Notes: generated by a model from the letters alone, not told the origin. A stretch of 64,000 nt of DNA from Paenibacillus andongensis (GCF_025369935.1 NZ_CP104467.1:5401001-5465000), one strand, 5' to 3'. Shown: positions 55,808 to 64,000, counted from the first letter of the stretch. Translations and numbers: made by a program.

Positions 55808-56413
55808 TTGAGATGTTGCAACTCCAGAAAATATAAACGCAAAACTCTTCTGCCGAAAAAAATCAAATTGAACGCTGTCAAAAAACAAAAAAAACATTGT
55901 TTTCCGAAAAAGAAACGAAAAAAAATCCGGATAGTCCGTAAGAAGTGCCTAAAAAAGGTTGTATGTGTTCGTGTTCCAAAATCAAAAGAATTGCCTGGGC
56001 CTCGTGGAGAACAAGGAAATAGGGGATTGCAAGGCCCCCCTGGACCACAGGGAGAACAAGGAGTTGCGGGATTACAAGGTCCTCCAGGTCCACTCCCCGA
56101 AGTTTCTATCGTTCCTATGGTTAATAGATACTACTATATTGCGGACACTGATATATCTTCATCGGCCCCAGTAATTATTCCGGCTAATCTCTTTATAGAT
56201 GATAACGGAGATTTGTCTACCTCTTTTTTAGGCCTCGGACCTAATAGTTACTATAATCTTTTTATAAATGGGATATTGCAAACAAGTAACATTTCCAATG
56301 TTAGCCCGAACACATTGATCTTGTACCCCGAAGGCAGCACTATATATAACGGCACACCAATTACAATAGAGATTATTCAATTCTTAGCCTTAGTCATTCC
56401 TGGTGTTAATTAA
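55808..56413 (+). CDS. Collagen-like protein with DUF4183-type C-terminal domain
   Basis: I choose the TTG at 55808 because GGGGGAAGG lies eight bases upstream; the frame opens at a GTG at 55799. The protein of about 201 residues has three parts. The first 60 residues are extremely basic with five Cys (for example [16 protein letters not shown]). Then come eleven uninterrupted Gly-X-Y triplets ([18 protein letters not shown] and on), and a C-terminal domain (about 110-200) with [18 protein letters not shown], as in DUF4183 proteins. Collagen-like repeats with such a domain are typical of exosporium or spore-surface filaments. The next gene encodes the same C-terminal domain alone. Confidence 0.8.
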   Translation: MRCCNSRKYKRKTLLPKKIKLNAVKKQKKHCFPKKKRKKIRIVRKKCLKKVVCVRVPKSKELPGPRGEQGNRGLQGPPGPQGEQGVAGLQGPPGPLPEVSIVPMVNRYYYIADTDISSSAPVIIPANLFIDDNGDLSTSFLGLGPNSYYNLFINGILQTSNISNVSPNTLILYPEGSTIYNGTPITIEIIQFLALVIPGVN

Positions 56414-56472
56414 AATAACTAGCACATCTTCCAAATAACGGAATAGTTTAATAGGGAAGGAGGTGAAGAAAC

Positions 56473-56757
56473 ATGCCTATCGTGACACCGTATCAAAACA
56501 CCAGAAGATTTACTTCCGACATTGCTAGCGGAACAGGGACTGGCGCGACATTTGCAATTGCTGCAACTACATTTACAAACGATGCCGGCGTAACTGCTAC
56601 AGCATTTCCAAGCGCGTTCAACTATTATAACCTCTATATTAACGGTATTATGCAAACAGCTGACACGTCTTCCGTAACTACAACTGCAATCACAATCCCC
56701 GGAGGAGATGCTCTGGACGGAGGAACTCCAATTATCGTTCAATTCGTCGTATCTTAA
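56473..56757 (+). CDS. DUF4183 domain protein
   Basis: This 94-residue protein consists of one DUF4183-type domain with NYYNLYINGIMQTADTSSV and a C-terminus ending GTPIIVQFVVS, parallel to the last 90 residues of the preceding collagen-like protein. AAGGAGGTG lies nine bases before the ATG. The spacing of 59 bases and the following terminator suggest a two-gene unit. Members are found among spore-surface genes of Bacillaceae and Paenibacillaceae; the function is not known. Confidence 0.85.
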   Translation: MPIVTPYQNTRRFTSDIASGTGTGATFAIAATTFTNDAGVTATAFPSAFNYYNLYINGIMQTADTSSVTTTAITIPGGDALDGGTPIIVQFVVS

Positions 56758-56778
56758 ACCTTGTTTTTGCATCGCAAA

Positions 56779-56817
56779 TGCAATTGCCCTGGCTGATACA
56801 GGGTGATTGCATTTTTT
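56779..56817 (+). terminator. Rho-independent terminator behind the DUF4183 genes
   Basis: TGCAATTGCCCTG (56779-56791) pairs with CAGGGTGATTGCA (56799-56811) apart from one mismatch or wobble position, with a 7-base loop and a run of six T directly behind. Confidence 0.9.
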
Positions 56818-56868
56818 GGACAAGGAGCCACTAAAAAGTGGAAGAAAGTTTCCGATTAAGCAATCTTA

Positions 56869-57025
56869 CTAGTTTATATAATCATCCCAGGGGTCAGTAC
56901 AATTTGCGGCAGTTCCTGAATCAAAAGTGGTAATCTCTCTTACACACACCCGATCAGTTCGAATAATCCAACCAATACAGCCATGAATACGCCCGGCTTA
57001 AAATGCTAACATGTTAAATCATCTC
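56869..57025 (-). pseudogene. Possible small gene with early stop or frameshift
   Basis: On the minus strand TAGGAGATG lies at a good distance before an ATG near 57012, but this frame ends after four codons (MLAF stop). With one T fewer in the TTTT that follows, the frame would continue as FKPGVFMAVLVGLFELIGCV and end in a 23-residue hydrophobic peptide. The unshifted frame is open for 42 codons to 56869 and reads like protein (CIGWIIRTDRVCVREI, then DPWDDYIN) but has no start. An operator-like palindrome lies upstream. It may be a sequencing error, a decayed gene or chance. Confidence 0.25.
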
Positions 57026-57045
57026 CTATTAGTTTTAATTTAATA

Positions 57046-57061
57046 ATCTTTAATTAAAGAT
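57046..57061. promoter_or_regulatory. 16-bp palindrome, probable MarR operator
   Basis: ATCTTTAATTAAAGAT is a perfect palindrome. It shares ATCTTT..ATT with the two sites in front of the marR gene. It lies about 30 bases upstream of the possible small minus-strand gene and behind the pirin-like fragment. Confidence 0.5.
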
Positions 57062-57149
57062 ATATGGCGTGAAGCGAGAGCCACAATTATCTTTTACGAT
57101 AAAGTGGATAAGCCACCGTTGTTGGAACCTTGATGAGGATCAGCCGCAT

Positions 57150-57372
57150 TACCTCTTCATCCGTGTTCGTACATTTCAATTTCATCAACCAACAGGATGG
57201 GAGCATCTGCACCAATTACCGTTTTCACTTTATATCCTGCTTCATGGCTTACTTGTGGAAATTCTTCATGCTCATACTGGCGATAAGTTGGCTTTCTCCA
57301 CATCGCTTCCGTCAATCCAGGCTCAAACCAAATTTGAAAAAGTTCCGCATTGGCACTTAGCTCATACAGCCA
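57150..57372 (-). pseudogene. Pirin/cupin-family protein fragment fused behind marR
   Basis: In a frame one base off the marR frame the minus strand reads WLYELSANAELFQIWFEPG, then TYRQYEHEEFPQ and YKVKTVIGADAPILLVDEIE, and ends at a TGA near 57150. The 'ELFQIWFEP' and 'VKTVIG' segments resemble the C-terminal half of pirin-like or bicupin proteins. The N-terminal half is missing, and the fragment begins right at a run of eight G within the end of marR. MarR regulators of the MhqR type often stand beside such oxidative-stress cupins, so the two may once have been separate neighbours. Confidence 0.5.
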
Positions 57373-57824
57373 TCCTCCCCCCCCAGCACTCCTTTCCCCA
57401 ATTTCTTGAGCAGTTCAATCGCAACTTGCTGTTCTTCTTGTGTGACAGCCTTCATTAAAGAATGGATTTTAGCAGCATGTTCGGGAAAGATCCGATTAAA
57501 TAATTCATTTCCAGCGTCCGTAATTTCAGCATAGATCACCCTACGATCTTCACTTGAAGGCACGCGTCTCAAAAGATCCTTCTTCTCCAATTTGTCGATA
57601 TTGTAAGTGATACTGCCGCTTGTAATTAATATTTTCTCTCCAATTTGCTGCAAAGGAATTTTCCCCTTCGCATATAACACTTCTAGAATCATGAATTCGG
57701 AAGGTGATAAACCATATTGCTTTGCATCTTTTACAGCTTGTTCCGTGATCGCTTTGTAAGCCTTGGAAAGAACAACAAATAACTTAAGGGAAATCTCGTG
57801 AGCATCATCTAGTTGAATGGGCAT
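57357..57824 (-). CDS. MarR-family transcriptional regulator (MhqR-like)
   Basis: The ATG at 57824 has AGAGGTG upstream and starts MPIQLDDAHEISLKLFVVL; the frame opens six codons earlier. The 155-residue protein has the winged helix KGKIPLQQIGEKILITSGSI followed by YNIDKLEKKDLLRR and the wing SEDRRVIYAEITDAG. The C-terminal end passes through a run of eight G and is odd (GVLGGEDGCMS), so the native tail may have been altered by the deletion that joined it to the pirin-like fragment. Two operator-like repeats lie 20-52 bases upstream, which suggests autoregulation. Confidence 0.88.
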   Translation of the reverse strand: MPIQLDDAHEISLKLFVVLSKAYKAITEQAVKDAKQYGLSPSEFMILEVLYAKGKIPLQQIGEKILITSGSITYNIDKLEKKDLLRRVPSSEDRRVIYAEITDAGNELFNRIFPEHAAKIHSLMKAVTQEEQQVAIELLKKLGKGVLGGEDGCMS

Positions 57825-57843
57825 TAAAATCACCTCTTGCATT

Positions 57844-57876
57844 TATCTTTGATTTAAATATCTTTTATTTAAGATA
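57844..57876. promoter_or_regulatory. Two MarR operator-like repeats before marR
   Basis: TATCTTTGATTTAAATA (57844-57860) and TATCTTTTATTTAAGATA (57859-57876) are overlapping inverted-repeat sites. The second has perfect TATCTT/AAGATA arms. They resemble in layout the MhqR operator of Bacillus subtilis (TATCTC...GAGATA). Confidence 0.6.
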
Positions 57877-57965
57877 AATATATTCCTTAAATCAATTCAT
57901 GTCAACATGTATAGGAAAAATAGCAGAATCGTTCATTACCCGGCTACCGCTATCTTACGACCTTA

Positions 57966-58001
57966 CAAAAAAGAGGTCGACCAGAAAGATCTGGTGACCT
58001 C
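57966..58001 (-). terminator. Terminator behind the TetR remnant
   Basis: On the minus strand GAGGTCACCAG and CTGGTCGACCTC form a stem with one bulge and a 6-base loop, followed by TTTTTTG. It lies 15 bases behind the stop of the TetR fragment. Confidence 0.75.
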
Positions 58002-58015
58002 ATAATAGTTCTTTT

Positions 58016-58290
58016 TTAAGTTAAAGCGGATATTAATCCTTCGGCAATCAAGTCAAACCTACTTGTATCCCGAAAACTTCTAGCAAGTAATTGCGCACCT
58101 TGAAGCGAAGCAAGGAATTGTTGGGCTTGCACATTCGCGGCACCTTCAAAGTTTAGTTGCCCTTCACGCCGCCCCTGATCCATCACTCGTTCTAGCCATT
58201 CTAAATTAGCGGTGAAAAGCTGAGCTAGGCCTTCTCGTGTCTTACCTGATAAAGTAGCCATACCCTTCTCAGATCCGTTTGATTGTATTG
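58016..58290 (-). pseudogene. TetR-family regulator, C-terminal remnant
   Basis: About 90 codons of a TetR ligand-binding domain remain (LAQLFTANLEWLERVMDQGR, then QFLASLQGAQLLARSFRD and LIAEGLISALT). The N-terminal helix-turn-helix is missing. The fragment begins directly at a run of eleven C on the minus strand (58300-58290), upstream of which another context starts. The ribosome site and promoter are not visible. Confidence 0.7.
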
Positions 58291-58308
58291 GGGGGGGGGG
58301 CAATATCA

Positions 58309-58342
58309 AGCCCGGGTTCATGTTCATACCCGGGCTTGTTTG
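58309..58342 (-). terminator. Terminator-like hairpin behind the large GH43 gene
   Basis: CAAGCCCGGGT and ACCCGGGCTTG form a perfect 11-bp stem with a 10-base loop, about 47 bases behind the stop. A strong T-run is lacking on both sides; TTT follows on the plus strand. Confidence 0.6.
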
Positions 58343-58388
58343 ATGGTAGGGAATGTTTGATGATCAATTTTACAGATTTCTACAGATT

Positions 58389-61300
58389 CTACTTGTTGTA
58401 TATTCTGTAGATCAGAACAACTGCTTCCGCTCTTGTAGCGTTACCTAGAGGATTTATTTTTGCTCCATCACCGGTAACAATTCCGTTCTTGATTAGGATT
58501 GATACGCTTTGTACTGCATAGGGTGCAACACTTGCATGATCCTCGAATTGGGCAAGATCCGCATCCGAACCTGCTGCCAGTTCCTTCTTGTTGATTTTCA
58601 TTGCACGGTCGATCAGTATCATCAGGTCCTGCCTGGATATCTTCTCATCGGGATTAAACCTGTTGTCTCCGACGCCAGTTGCGATTCCAAGCTTTTTGGC
58701 CACTGCAAGAGCATCTGTATAATAAGCGTCCTGCCGTACACCAGCAAAATTGCTGTCTGTCTTTGCAGAAAGTCCGAGGGCTTTTACCAAGATGAACACG
58801 AAATCTGCTCTCGTAATATTACTGTCCGGCGCAAATCGGTCTGCAGCCACTCCGTTGATTACCCCTTTGGAAGCCATGACCTCGATGGCCCTCTTCGCCC
58901 ATAGGTAGTTGTTAATATCGCTAAAGGAGTCATTCACATACGTTACGGCATACCTGCTGAAATGTGTGGTTATGAAGGTGATTTTGCCGGACTCCGGATC
59001 GTATTTGGCTGTCGGCATTGCAACAGCTTTCCCGTTTCCGTCAATATACCATACCGTAATATGTTCAGGATCTGCCAATTCAGCAGCGGTTGGAGTATAG
59101 GGAATTGTTACGGTAACAGGTGCATTCGGATTGCTCCATGACCTTGTTGTACCATCAACCTTAAGGTTAAGCTCAATGACAGGCCTTTCGCCGATGGCGG
59201 CTTTTGTCTCACTGTCGAGCTTTGAGGTATCCGCTTTTCCTATCGCAATGTCAACCTTATCTGCCCCAACTAATTCGGATGCCTCCAGCATATTGGTAGG
59301 AACCGCTAAATCAGCTGCTTTTGTTTTCAATTTTACTATCTTTGCAGCACCCGTTGATGCCAGAGCCGGAGCCGGCAATCTGATAACGAATGAATTTGCG
59401 CCTTCAGCCTTTGGTATTTCAACCAGCGCAACGTTGGACTCTTGAAGTGCCTTATCCAGGGCAGCTGAATCGACAGTTGCCGTTGCCGTGCCTGTTGCTT
59501 GATCAACAACTGGCGGGGCCACCTCAACTTTGCCAGGAGTTCGTGTTGGTTCTGGTTGTGCTGGCGTTGAAGTAGGTGTTGACGTAGGTGTTGGTGATGG
59601 TTTAGCAGTTATGGTAATATCACATTCTCCTACAACGCCTGAACCATCGTTCGCTATAGCCTTAACTATAACGGTTCCGGCGCCATTCGCTGTTAACAAT
59701 CCGGTTGTATCGATTGTTGCCTGACCGGTTCCATTTACAACACTCCATGTAACCGTCTTGTCCGCTGCATTCTCCGGTGTTACGGAAGCATTCATTTGAA
59801 GCGTCTTGCCTGCTTCTACAGTCGTTCCGCCCGTTACGGTTATACCTGTTACGGGTACGGCTATTACAGGTTGGGTAATACCCTCCAGGGTTGGCGTTAC
59901 AACTTTCATCAACCCATTTGCATTAAACTCCAGCTTATCGATGCTAGTCTCCCGATGGAAGCCGAATCCGCTGGTGTACTGTCCCAATGGCGTTACAAAC
60001 CTATGGTAGGCGATATAATACTCGTCCTTGCCGGGCACCTTGACGATTGACTGGTGTCCTGTACCTAGGATATCTTTGCTTGTGTCCTTCGCCAACAACG
60101 TATACTTGAAATCAATTTGGCCATTCAGGTTGCTTGACGTACCGTAATTGACATGATAGTTTTCACTGCCTGCATCATCGCACGTCCAGGTAAAGTGGTA
60201 TAATCCGTTTCTCTTTATGACTACCATGGATTCCCTAAAATCGGTTGCTCCAGTCAGGCTTCTCATCGTTCCCGGTTTTAAGCTTACCATATCATCATTG
60301 AGCTGGACGATGGCAGGAGATCCGTTACCAAAAGTCATATAGGAAGTTCCATCGTCATCCGTGAAGATGGAGGGGTCGATGGTCTGCCACATGGTTGTAA
60401 TACCAGCATTCTTCACAATCTCAGGAGTTATCAGCGGTGTGCTTTGCGCTATAAATGGACCCGTCGGGCGGTCAGCTGCAGCTACGCCGATTAAGGAAGC
60501 TCCATCTTGACGCTTCGCACAAAAGTAGAAATAATATTTTCCGTTCTTTTCTTCAATGGTTGGCGCCCATGCGCTTCCTATCGACCAAGGGACGTCTTTA
60601 CCTGCTTCCGCATCCAAAATAACTCCTTCATCTTTCCAAACCATCATATTTTCGGACGAGAATACGTGGAATTGTGTTCCGTTCCAGCCTTCAAATCCGT
60701 CGGTTGTCGGGTAGATGTAGAATTTCCCGTTAAAAACGTCAATATCAGGATCTGCAAATTGACCGCCCAAAGCCGGATTGTTGGCAAATACGCCTTGCAC
60801 GGTCCATACCTGCGTACTTTGATCCGGTAAATGGATGGTAACGGAAACAGGATTCGATAGATCCACAGTCTGACCGTTTGTTCCATCCATCGTGCACCCT
60901 TCGGACAGCACGTAGGTTAGCGGCACTTGTTTCAAATCTTTTTTCGTGCTATTGCTGCGGCTGAAATATACCGTAGCCTTATGGTTCGCCGCATCGGCTT
61001 TCGTTGTAACAATACTGTAGCCGTCTGCTGACGCACCCTTGATCAGTGGAATATCCGTGATGTTGAATTCTTGGGCGATTTCTGTTTCCGTAAGCGCGCG
61101 GTTGTATACCTTGATATTATCAAAATAGCCTTTAAAGTACGGGTCATTATAGAATGATTTTCCTAAATAGGCCAGTAAGTCCTCGCCTAAATTGGAAATG
61201 GCAATATTGACATGATTGTTTTTACTGAGCAATCTTCCATCCTTATAAATGGCCATGCTAGTAGGTGTAACGACTAGCTTGATATTCATCCATTTGCCTG

Positions 61301-64000
61301 CTATGGGATCCGTAGCGGCTTTGACCTCCTGCTCGGAGCCCCATGAGCCTGTTGTAATGGCATTCCGCAGTTCCGTATTCCGTGTTCGGAAGAACATATA
61401 CTTGTTGTTATCTTTACCGATCGCAAAGGTAAAGAAGTTTCCATCTACCGTTACCGGCTTGATATCCATGGAAACCGTTACCGAATCCCTTCGATCAAAG
61501 AAGCCATGGGGGAAAGCTGCGTAGGTGCCGTCCGAACCATCCAGATACAGGACTTGCGAGTTCGTATCCGAATCCGTTACGTAGGTTGCATTCCCGTTCA
61601 AGGTGCCTGTGCGGTTGTTGCCTGAGGTATCCTGGATGACGTTTCCTGTTTTTGTTTCATCGAATTTGTATTCCAGCACCGGATTTGTTTGGGATGGTTC
61701 TGCAACTATAATCTTGACTTTTGCTTGCACAGACGACAGCACTTTTCCATCAGCAACAGGTGCTCCAAAGTTCGGTGTACCATCACTGTTCCAATACAAT
61801 TTCTGAACTCTGGTATGCCTGCCTGCATCATATAACGGTTCATAACCATTGCCGATGTACTTCTCTTCCTCACGTGCATGGTAGACAAGAATATCATCCT
61901 TACCATCCTCGGACACTGTAAAGCTATTGTGTCCCGGTCCATATTGCCCGGTTGCAGCATCAGATTTAAATACCGGATCAGGTGACTTCTCCCATGAACT
62001 AGGGTTCAGCAAATCACTTGTATCGGAAGCCGTTAGAAGTCCAAGGCAGTAAAGGGCATCCGTAGCACTTGCGGAATAGGAAATGAATATTTTTCCGTTT
62101 TTCTTTAGGACACTTGGTCCTTCATTCACTTCATATCCATGTTTTTCCCAATCATATAGGGGGGATGATATTTTTACTGCATTCGTATCGATCGTCAATG
62201 GATCCTTCATTCTTGCTATATACAAATTTGAAACAGAATCAATCTGTGCCCATACAAGATATCTCGTACCATTATGTTCAAAGGTTGTTGCGTCTAAAGA
62301 AAACCCATTAAAAGCCATGTCTGACAGATTGGTCTTTTGCATCTGTCCCATATACTGCCAATTTTCTTTTACCAAGGGGTCCAGATTTCCTGGACACATT
62401 AGTACTTGGGGACGAATCTGCCAAATATCGGTATTGGATATTGTGGCCGCATAATAGATATACCAATTTCCATCCATATAATGGATTTCAGGTGCCCAAA
62501 CATGGGGGCTTTGATTCCCGTTAATGGGGGCCTTTGTATAGATTACCTTTTCCTCAGCAGTAGCAAGTCCCTGTATCGTTGTTGCTCTTCTCAGTATGAT
62601 TCGGTCATACTGGTACATGCCTACATTGTTGTGACCTTCTGAGCCGTCCGTATATGAAGCAGTAAAGTAGTAATAACCATCTGTATGCTTATAAATATAT
62701 GGATCTGCTCGGTTCATTATAAGCGGATTCTCGTACTCATTGTCATATAAAGATCCTTGTACGGTCACGGCTCCTGGGTTTGCATACTGATGCGGATCGA
62801 TGGCATCCCATGTTACAGGAACGGTACCTGTCGTGTTATTACTGTATCTCACTTTTACATTTGAAGGCAATTGAGGTGCTTGGCCAACTGTTGTAGTCAT
62901 TGTTACATCATCTGCGCTTATTATTTTTACCGAATCATCCGTAATACCAAATTCACTTTCGATTTCCTGATCCGTAAGCGCGCGGTTGTATACCTTGATA
63001 TTATCAAAATAGCCTTTGAAGTACGGGTCATTATAGAATGATTTTCCCAAATAGGCCAGTAAGTCCCTGCCTAAATCGGACATGGATATGTTTACATTTT
63101 TGTTTTTATTGAGCAATCTTCCATCCTTATAAATGGCCATGCTAGTAGGTGTAACGACAAGCTTAATATTCATCCATTTGCCTGCTATGGAATCCGTAGT
63201 GGCTTTGACCTCCTGCTCGGAGCCCCATGAGCCTGTTGTAATGGCATTCCGCAGTTCAGTATTCCGTGTTCGGAAGAACATATACTTGTTGTTATCTTTA
63301 CCGATCGCAAAGGTAAAGAAGTTTCCATCTACCGTTACCGGCTTGATATCCATGGAAACCGTTACCGTATCCCTTCCATCAAAGAAGCCTTGGGGGAAAG
63401 CTGCGTATGTGCTGTCCGAACCATCCAGATACAGGACTTGTGAGTTCGTATCCGAATCCGTTACGTATGTTGCATTCCCGTTCAAGGTGCCTGTGCGGTT
63501 ATTGCCTGAGGTATCCTGGATTGCGTTGCCTGTTTTTGTTTCATCGAATTTATATTCCAGTACGGGGTTTTGCTGTGGAGCTTCCACAGGTTTCGATGCC
63601 CCCCATTTGGCCATAACAGCATCGTATTCCGCCTTTGTAATCGGCATTACTGTGCCGTGACGCGGTCCTGGCGGCAACCTATACTCGGAAGGGTCAAGCT
63701 TCCTGAATACCCCTGATGCGATGTCAGTGGATACCATAGGAAAGTAACCTCCACCGCCATAGTTGTCCAACAGCAGGCACCATTTATTCTCACCGTTGAA
63801 TTTGAAGATTGCCGGACCTTCCACACCCTGCTGCGCTCCAACGCTATCGGACGAAAGTACGTTGTAGGGCTTGCCCAGCAATTGATCGGACGTATCAATA
63901 AGAATATTGGAATGTGTTTCATCTTTTGAGAATCTGTAATAGGTTCCATTGTACTTTGTTATATCTACGTCTATTACATCAACCGGTCTTTCAATCCATA
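58389..64000 (-). CDS. Very large SLH-anchored multi-GH43 arabinoxylan/arabinan enzyme (5' end outside window)
   Basis: The frame is open to the right edge; a TTG at 63881 is not the start because in-frame coding continues (RFSKDETHSNILIDTS). At least 1869 residues are present. Counted from the edge: end of a first GH43-type domain (1-140), LamG-like module (144-343), a second GH43 domain (about 423-752; NRADPYIYKHTDGYYYFTAS, HVWAPEIHYMDGNWYIYY), a second LamG-like module almost identical to the first (772-970), a third GH43 domain (about 1073-1347; GQFADPDIDVFNGKFYIYP), a Big_2 module (about 1383-1467), a Pro/Thr-rich linker, a beta-rich domain, and three SLH repeats (1690-1869). SLH repeats hold it on the cell wall. 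It probably strips arabinose and xylose side chains. The promoter is not in the window. Confidence 0.92.
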   Translation of the reverse strand, partial: WIERPVDVIDVDITKYNGTYYRFSKDETHSNILIDTSDQLLGKPYNVLSSDSVGAQQGVEGPAIFKFNGENKWCLLLDNYGGGGYFPMVSTDIASGVFRKLDPSEYRLPPGPRHGTVMPITKAEYDAVMAKWGASKPVEAPQQNPVLEYKFDETKTGNAIQDTSGNNRTGTLNGNATYVTDSDTNSQVLYLDGSDSTYAAFPQGFFDGRDTVTVSMDIKPVTVDGNFFTFAIGKDNNKYMFFRTRNTELRNAITTGSWGSEQEVKATTDSIAGKWMNIKLVVTPTSMAIYKDGRLLNKNKNVNISMSDLGRDLLAYLGKSFYNDPYFKGYFDNIKVYNRALTDQEIESEFGITDDSVKIISADDVTMTTTVGQAPQLPSNVKVRYSNNTTGTVPVTWDAIDPHQYANPGAVTVQGSLYDNEYENPLIMNRADPYIYKHTDGYYYFTASYTDGSEGHNNVGMYQYDRIILRRATTIQGLATAEEKVIYTKAPINGNQSPHVWAPEIHYMDGNWYIYYAATISNTDIWQIRPQVLMCPGNLDPLVKENWQYMGQMQKTNLSDMAFNGFSLDATTFEHNGTRYLVWAQIDSVSNLYIARMKDPLTIDTNAVKISSPLYDWEKHGYEVNEGPSVLKKNGKIFISYSASATDALYCLGLLTASDTSDLLNPSSWEKSPDPVFKSDAATGQYGPGHNSFTVSEDGKDDILVYHAREEEKYIGNGYEPLYDAGRHTRVQKLYWNSDGTPNFGAPVADGKVLSSVQAKVKIIVAEPSQTNPVLEYKFDETKTGNVIQDTSGNNRTGTLNGNATYVTDSDTNSQVLYLDGSDGTYAAFPHGFFDRRDSVTVSMDIKPVTVDGNFFTFAIGKDNNKYMFFRTRNTELRNAITTGSWGSEQEVKAATDPIAGKWMNIKLVVTPTSMAIYKDGRLLSKNNHVNIAISNLGEDLLAYLGKSFYNDPYFKGYFDNIKVYNRALTETEIAQEFNITDIPLIKGASADGYSIVTTKADAANHKATVYFSRSNSTKKDLKQVPLTYVLSEGCTMDGTNGQTVDLSNPVSVTIHLPDQSTQVWTVQGVFANNPALGGQFADPDIDVFNGKFYIYPTTDGFEGWNGTQFHVFSSENMMVWKDEGVILDAEAGKDVPWSIGSAWAPTIEEKNGKYYFYFCAKRQDGASLIGVAAADRPTGPFIAQSTPLITPEIVKNAGITTMWQTIDPSIFTDDDGTSYMTFGNGSPAIVQLNDDMVSLKPGTMRSLTGATDFRESMVVIKRNGLYHFTWTCDDAGSENYHVNYGTSSNLNGQIDFKYTLLAKDTSKDILGTGHQSIVKVPGKDEYYIAYHRFVTPLGQYTSGFGFHRETSIDKLEFNANGLMKVVTPTLEGITQPVIAVPVTGITVTGGTTVEAGKTLQMNASVTPENAADKTVTWSVVNGTGQATIDTTGLLTANGAGTVIVKAIANDGSGVVGECDITITAKPSPTPTSTPTSTPAQPEPTRTPGKVEVAPPVVDQATGTATATVDSAALDKALQESNVALVEIPKAEGANSFVIRLPAPALASTGAAKIVKLKTKAADLAVPTNMLEASELVGADKVDIAIGKADTSKLDSETKAAIGERPVIELNLKVDGTTRSWSNPNAPVTVTIPYTPTAAELADPEHITVWYIDGNGKAVAMPTAKYDPESGKITFITTHFSRYAVTYVNDSFSDINNYLWAKRAIEVMASKGVINGVAADRFAPDSNITRADFVFILVKALGLSAKTDSNFAGVRQDAYYTDALAVAKKLGIATGVGDNRFNPDEKISRQDLMILIDRAMKINKKELAAGSDADLAQFEDHASVAPYAVQSVSILIKNGIVTGDGAKINPLGNATRAEAVVLIYRIYNK
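61089..61684 (-). repeat. LamG-module DNA repeat, copy 2
   Basis: About 600 bases that are nearly identical to 62971-63568 apart from scattered single-base differences. Both copies encode the same sequence YKFDETKTGN to YNRALT within one gene. A target for unequal recombination. Confidence 0.85.
62971..63568 (-). repeat. LamG-module DNA repeat, copy 1
   Basis: Direct repeat of 61089-61684 in the same orientation, with the second GH43 domain between the two. Recombination between the copies would remove that domain and one LamG module in frame. Confidence 0.85.

Noticed and set aside
56419-56823. Minus-strand frame of 134 codons opposite the DUF4183 gene
   Set aside because: Low-complexity Cys/Ser-rich translation antisense to a well supported gene with ribosome site and terminator.
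61089-63568. The two 600-base repeats as a CRISPR or insertion sequence
   Set aside because: They are coding LamG modules in one frame of one gene, without spacers, terminal inverted repeats or transposase.
58389-63881. TTG at 63881 as start of the large GH43 gene
   Set aside because: The same frame stays open and protein-like to the window edge at 64000, so the real start lies outside.

Overview
The window looks like a chromosome segment of a hemicellulose-degrading, spore-forming Firmicute of the Paenibacillus/Cohnella type. The reasons are S-layer-anchored multidomain glycosidases with three C-terminal SLH repeats, several YesM/YesN-type two-component systems, Lpl-type sugar ABC transporters without an ATPase gene, spore-surface-like collagen/DUF4183 proteins and strong GGAGG ribosome binding sites. 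No rRNA, tRNA or CRISPR array is visible. Nearly all genes are on the minus strand.

Region 1-8011 is one co-directional cluster. It encodes a PF14907-like nucleotidyltransferase, two ABC-2 permeases and an ABC ATPase (an exporter), a split transketolase, an HprK-like P-loop kinase, a class II aldolase and the start of a GT-B glycosyltransferase that runs off the left edge. Its product is unknown. The exporter half is clearly AT-richer than the rest. This is the best candidate for an undescribed biosynthetic and export system. Region 8012-13800 is decayed: an alpha-L-fucosidase remnant, then a group II intron whose reverse transcriptase gene is interrupted by a second group II intron. The outer intron sits directly behind a perfect terminator-like hairpin.

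Region 13792-29108 is a xylan locus: a CE1-type esterase, a cell-wall-anchored GH10 xylanase, an intracellular GH10 xylanase, a sensor kinase flanked by two AraC-type response regulators, and an oligosaccharide importer. Four promoters share an element (consensus on the plus strand ATTAAAG-N6-CCCCCC, 19 bp). Three of the four have a -10-like box 29-30 bp further on, and several cre-like sites lie in or near them. I infer a YesN regulon.

Region 29605-34952 encodes a non-phosphorylating pentonate route (Weimberg type): YjhG-family dehydratase, FAH-family dehydratase and a semialdehyde dehydrogenase. An IclR regulator gene lies next to it, and a perfect 19-bp palindrome lies in front of the first enzyme gene. 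Region 35024-48570 holds three GH43 enzymes, a GH95 enzyme, a carboxylesterase, an AraC regulator and a second importer, with remnants of AraC, GH127-like and GH27 genes between them.

Region 48757-55491 looks like an oxidative deoxysugar or hexuronate operon (FucU, Zn-dehydrogenase, aldo/keto reductase, UxaA-like, UxaB-like, an internally deleted amidohydrolase) with a divergent AraC regulator. Region 55808-58330 has two DUF4183 proteins, a MarR regulator with operator-like palindromes, and pirin-like and TetR remnants next to long G/C tracts. The right edge is a very large SLH-anchored multi-GH43 enzyme with two nearly identical LamG-like modules; its 5' end is outside the window.
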